From the NCBI GenBank assembly GCA_032718475.1, contig JAUCBJ010008265.1:1-48247 (forward strand): 48,247 nucleotides of DNA. The letters run 5' to 3'. The translations under genes were made by a program, and so were the position numbers. This stretch comes from Nemertoderma westbladi (Eukaryota; Xenacoelomorpha; Nemertodermatida; Nemertodermatidae). How positions within the stretch are numbered: the first letter of the stretch is position 1; each line of letters starts with the position of its first letter. Shown here piece after piece: positions 47,401-48,247 of this stretch. A model generated the notes under the pieces. The model was not told the DNA's origin and made no database searches. It was given only the letters and a program-made list of their open reading frames with translations.

Positions 47401-48247
47401 AAACGGGGATACAATGGTAGTAAATATAATTACTTGGTGGTCTATTTGATATAACTTAGTCATACGAAGTTAAGGTTCCAGAATACTACCAGTATGGCAT
47501 ACAACTGGTAACAAACGGGGATACAATGGTAGTAAATATAATTATTAATTGGTGGTCTATTTGATATAACTTAGTCATACGAAGTTAAGGTTCCAGAATA
47601 CTACCAGTATGGCATACAACTGGTAACAAACGGGGATACAATGGTAGTAAATATAATTACTTGGTGGTCTATTTGATATAACTTAGTCATACGAAGTTAA
47701 GGTTCCAGAATACTACCAGTATGGCATACAACTGGTAACAAACGGGGATACAATGGTAGTAAATATAATTACTTGGTGGTCTATTTGATATAACTTAGTC
47801 ATACGAAGTTAAGGTTCCAGAATACTACCAGTATGGCATACAACTGGTAACAAACGGGGATACAATGGTAGTAAATATAATTACTTGGTGGTCTATTTGA
47901 TATAACTTAGTCATACGAAGTTAAGGTTCCAGAATACTACCAGTGTGGCATATAACTGGTAACAAACGGGGATACAATGGTAGTAAATATAATTACTTGG
48001 TGGTCTATTTGATATAACTTAGTCATACGAAGTTAAGGTTCCAGAATACTACCAGTATGGCATACAACTGGTAACAAACGGGGATACAATGGTAGTAAAT
48101 ATAATTACTTGGTGGTCTATTTGATATAACTTAGTCATACGAAGTTAAGGTTCCAGAATACTACCAGTATGGCATACAACTGGTAACAAACGGGGATACA
48201 ATGGTAGTAAATATAATTACTTGGTGGTCTATTTGATATAACTTAGT
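44421..48247 (+). repeat. 112-bp minisatellite array, ~34 units, continues past the window
   Basis: AAGGTTCCAGAATACTACCAG recurs every 112-113 bp from 44431. Small indels mark subtypes (ATTATTAATTGG, ATATTATTACTTGG, GGTATAAC instead of GATATAAC), recurring at intervals and suggesting higher-order blocks. Each unit has a stem TACCAGT / ACTGGTA around ATGGCATACA. The first four units are the most variable at the loop (AGCGCGGC, AGTATGGC, AGCGATGGC, AGTCGGGC). Homologous to the 136-bp array in the same orientation. Confidence 0.95.

Overview
The window looks like a repeat-dominated stretch of eukaryotic, probably invertebrate metazoan, nuclear genome. It is AT-rich, has no bacterial-style operons, carries long satellite and minisatellite arrays, and contains one very large transposon protein of the Helitron (rolling-circle) class. 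The species cannot be read from the sequence.

Layout. (1) Positions 31-30139 are a head-to-tail array of a ~1.9 kb satellite: 15 complete units and a truncated 16th. Both array edges appear to lie in the window (left edge about 31, right edge about 30139). Each unit holds a pyrimidine-rich tract, a GC/CpG-rich core, several palindromes, a perfect 15-bp-stem hairpin and a G-rich run. Long blocks of ~2 kb are indistinguishable by eye between units 1, 2 or 4 units apart, which indicates recent homogenisation. Fourteen units carry a 91-bp segment bounded by TTAA; two units (11 and 16) have the uninterrupted site. (2) 30140-33570 is mostly non-coding AT-rich spacer. It has one coding-looking open frame, a plausible polyadenylation signal, a diverged scrap of the satellite, and a ~590-bp foldback with inverted ends. 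(3) 33571-35071 is a 136-bp minisatellite (11 units). (4) 35072-36080 is a 123-128-bp minisatellite (8 units); each unit is a nested inverted repeat whose outer arms match bZIP (AP-1/GCN4) sites. (5) 36156-43813, minus strand, is a single uninterrupted ~2,550-codon frame for a Helitron replicase: N-terminal OTU-like cysteine protease, zinc-binding clusters, HUH/Y2 Rep nuclease, Pif1-like helicase, and a C-terminal GIY-YIG-like nuclease domain. Its 5' end is probably spliced, because the frame has no ATG upstream of the OTU catalytic Cys and opens at a 3' splice-like site. (6) 44421 to the window end is a 112-bp minisatellite (~34 units, running off the edge) that is homologous to, and in the same orientation as, the 136-bp array on the other side of the replicase.

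How it fits together. The replicase gene is bracketed by two diverged arrays from one ancestral unit, with a third hairpin array directly downstream of its stop codon. Fragments of the 1.9 kb satellite or of its 91-bp insert recur on both sides (about 31635-31710 and 44272-44345), so the compartments share history. Two readings fit: the element inserted into an older minisatellite, or the arrays are terminal/subterminal parts of the element that were amplified. The most unusual single item is the OTU-Rep-helicase-GIY-YIG fusion. The cleanest molecular-evolution signal is the filled/empty TTAA site within the satellite.
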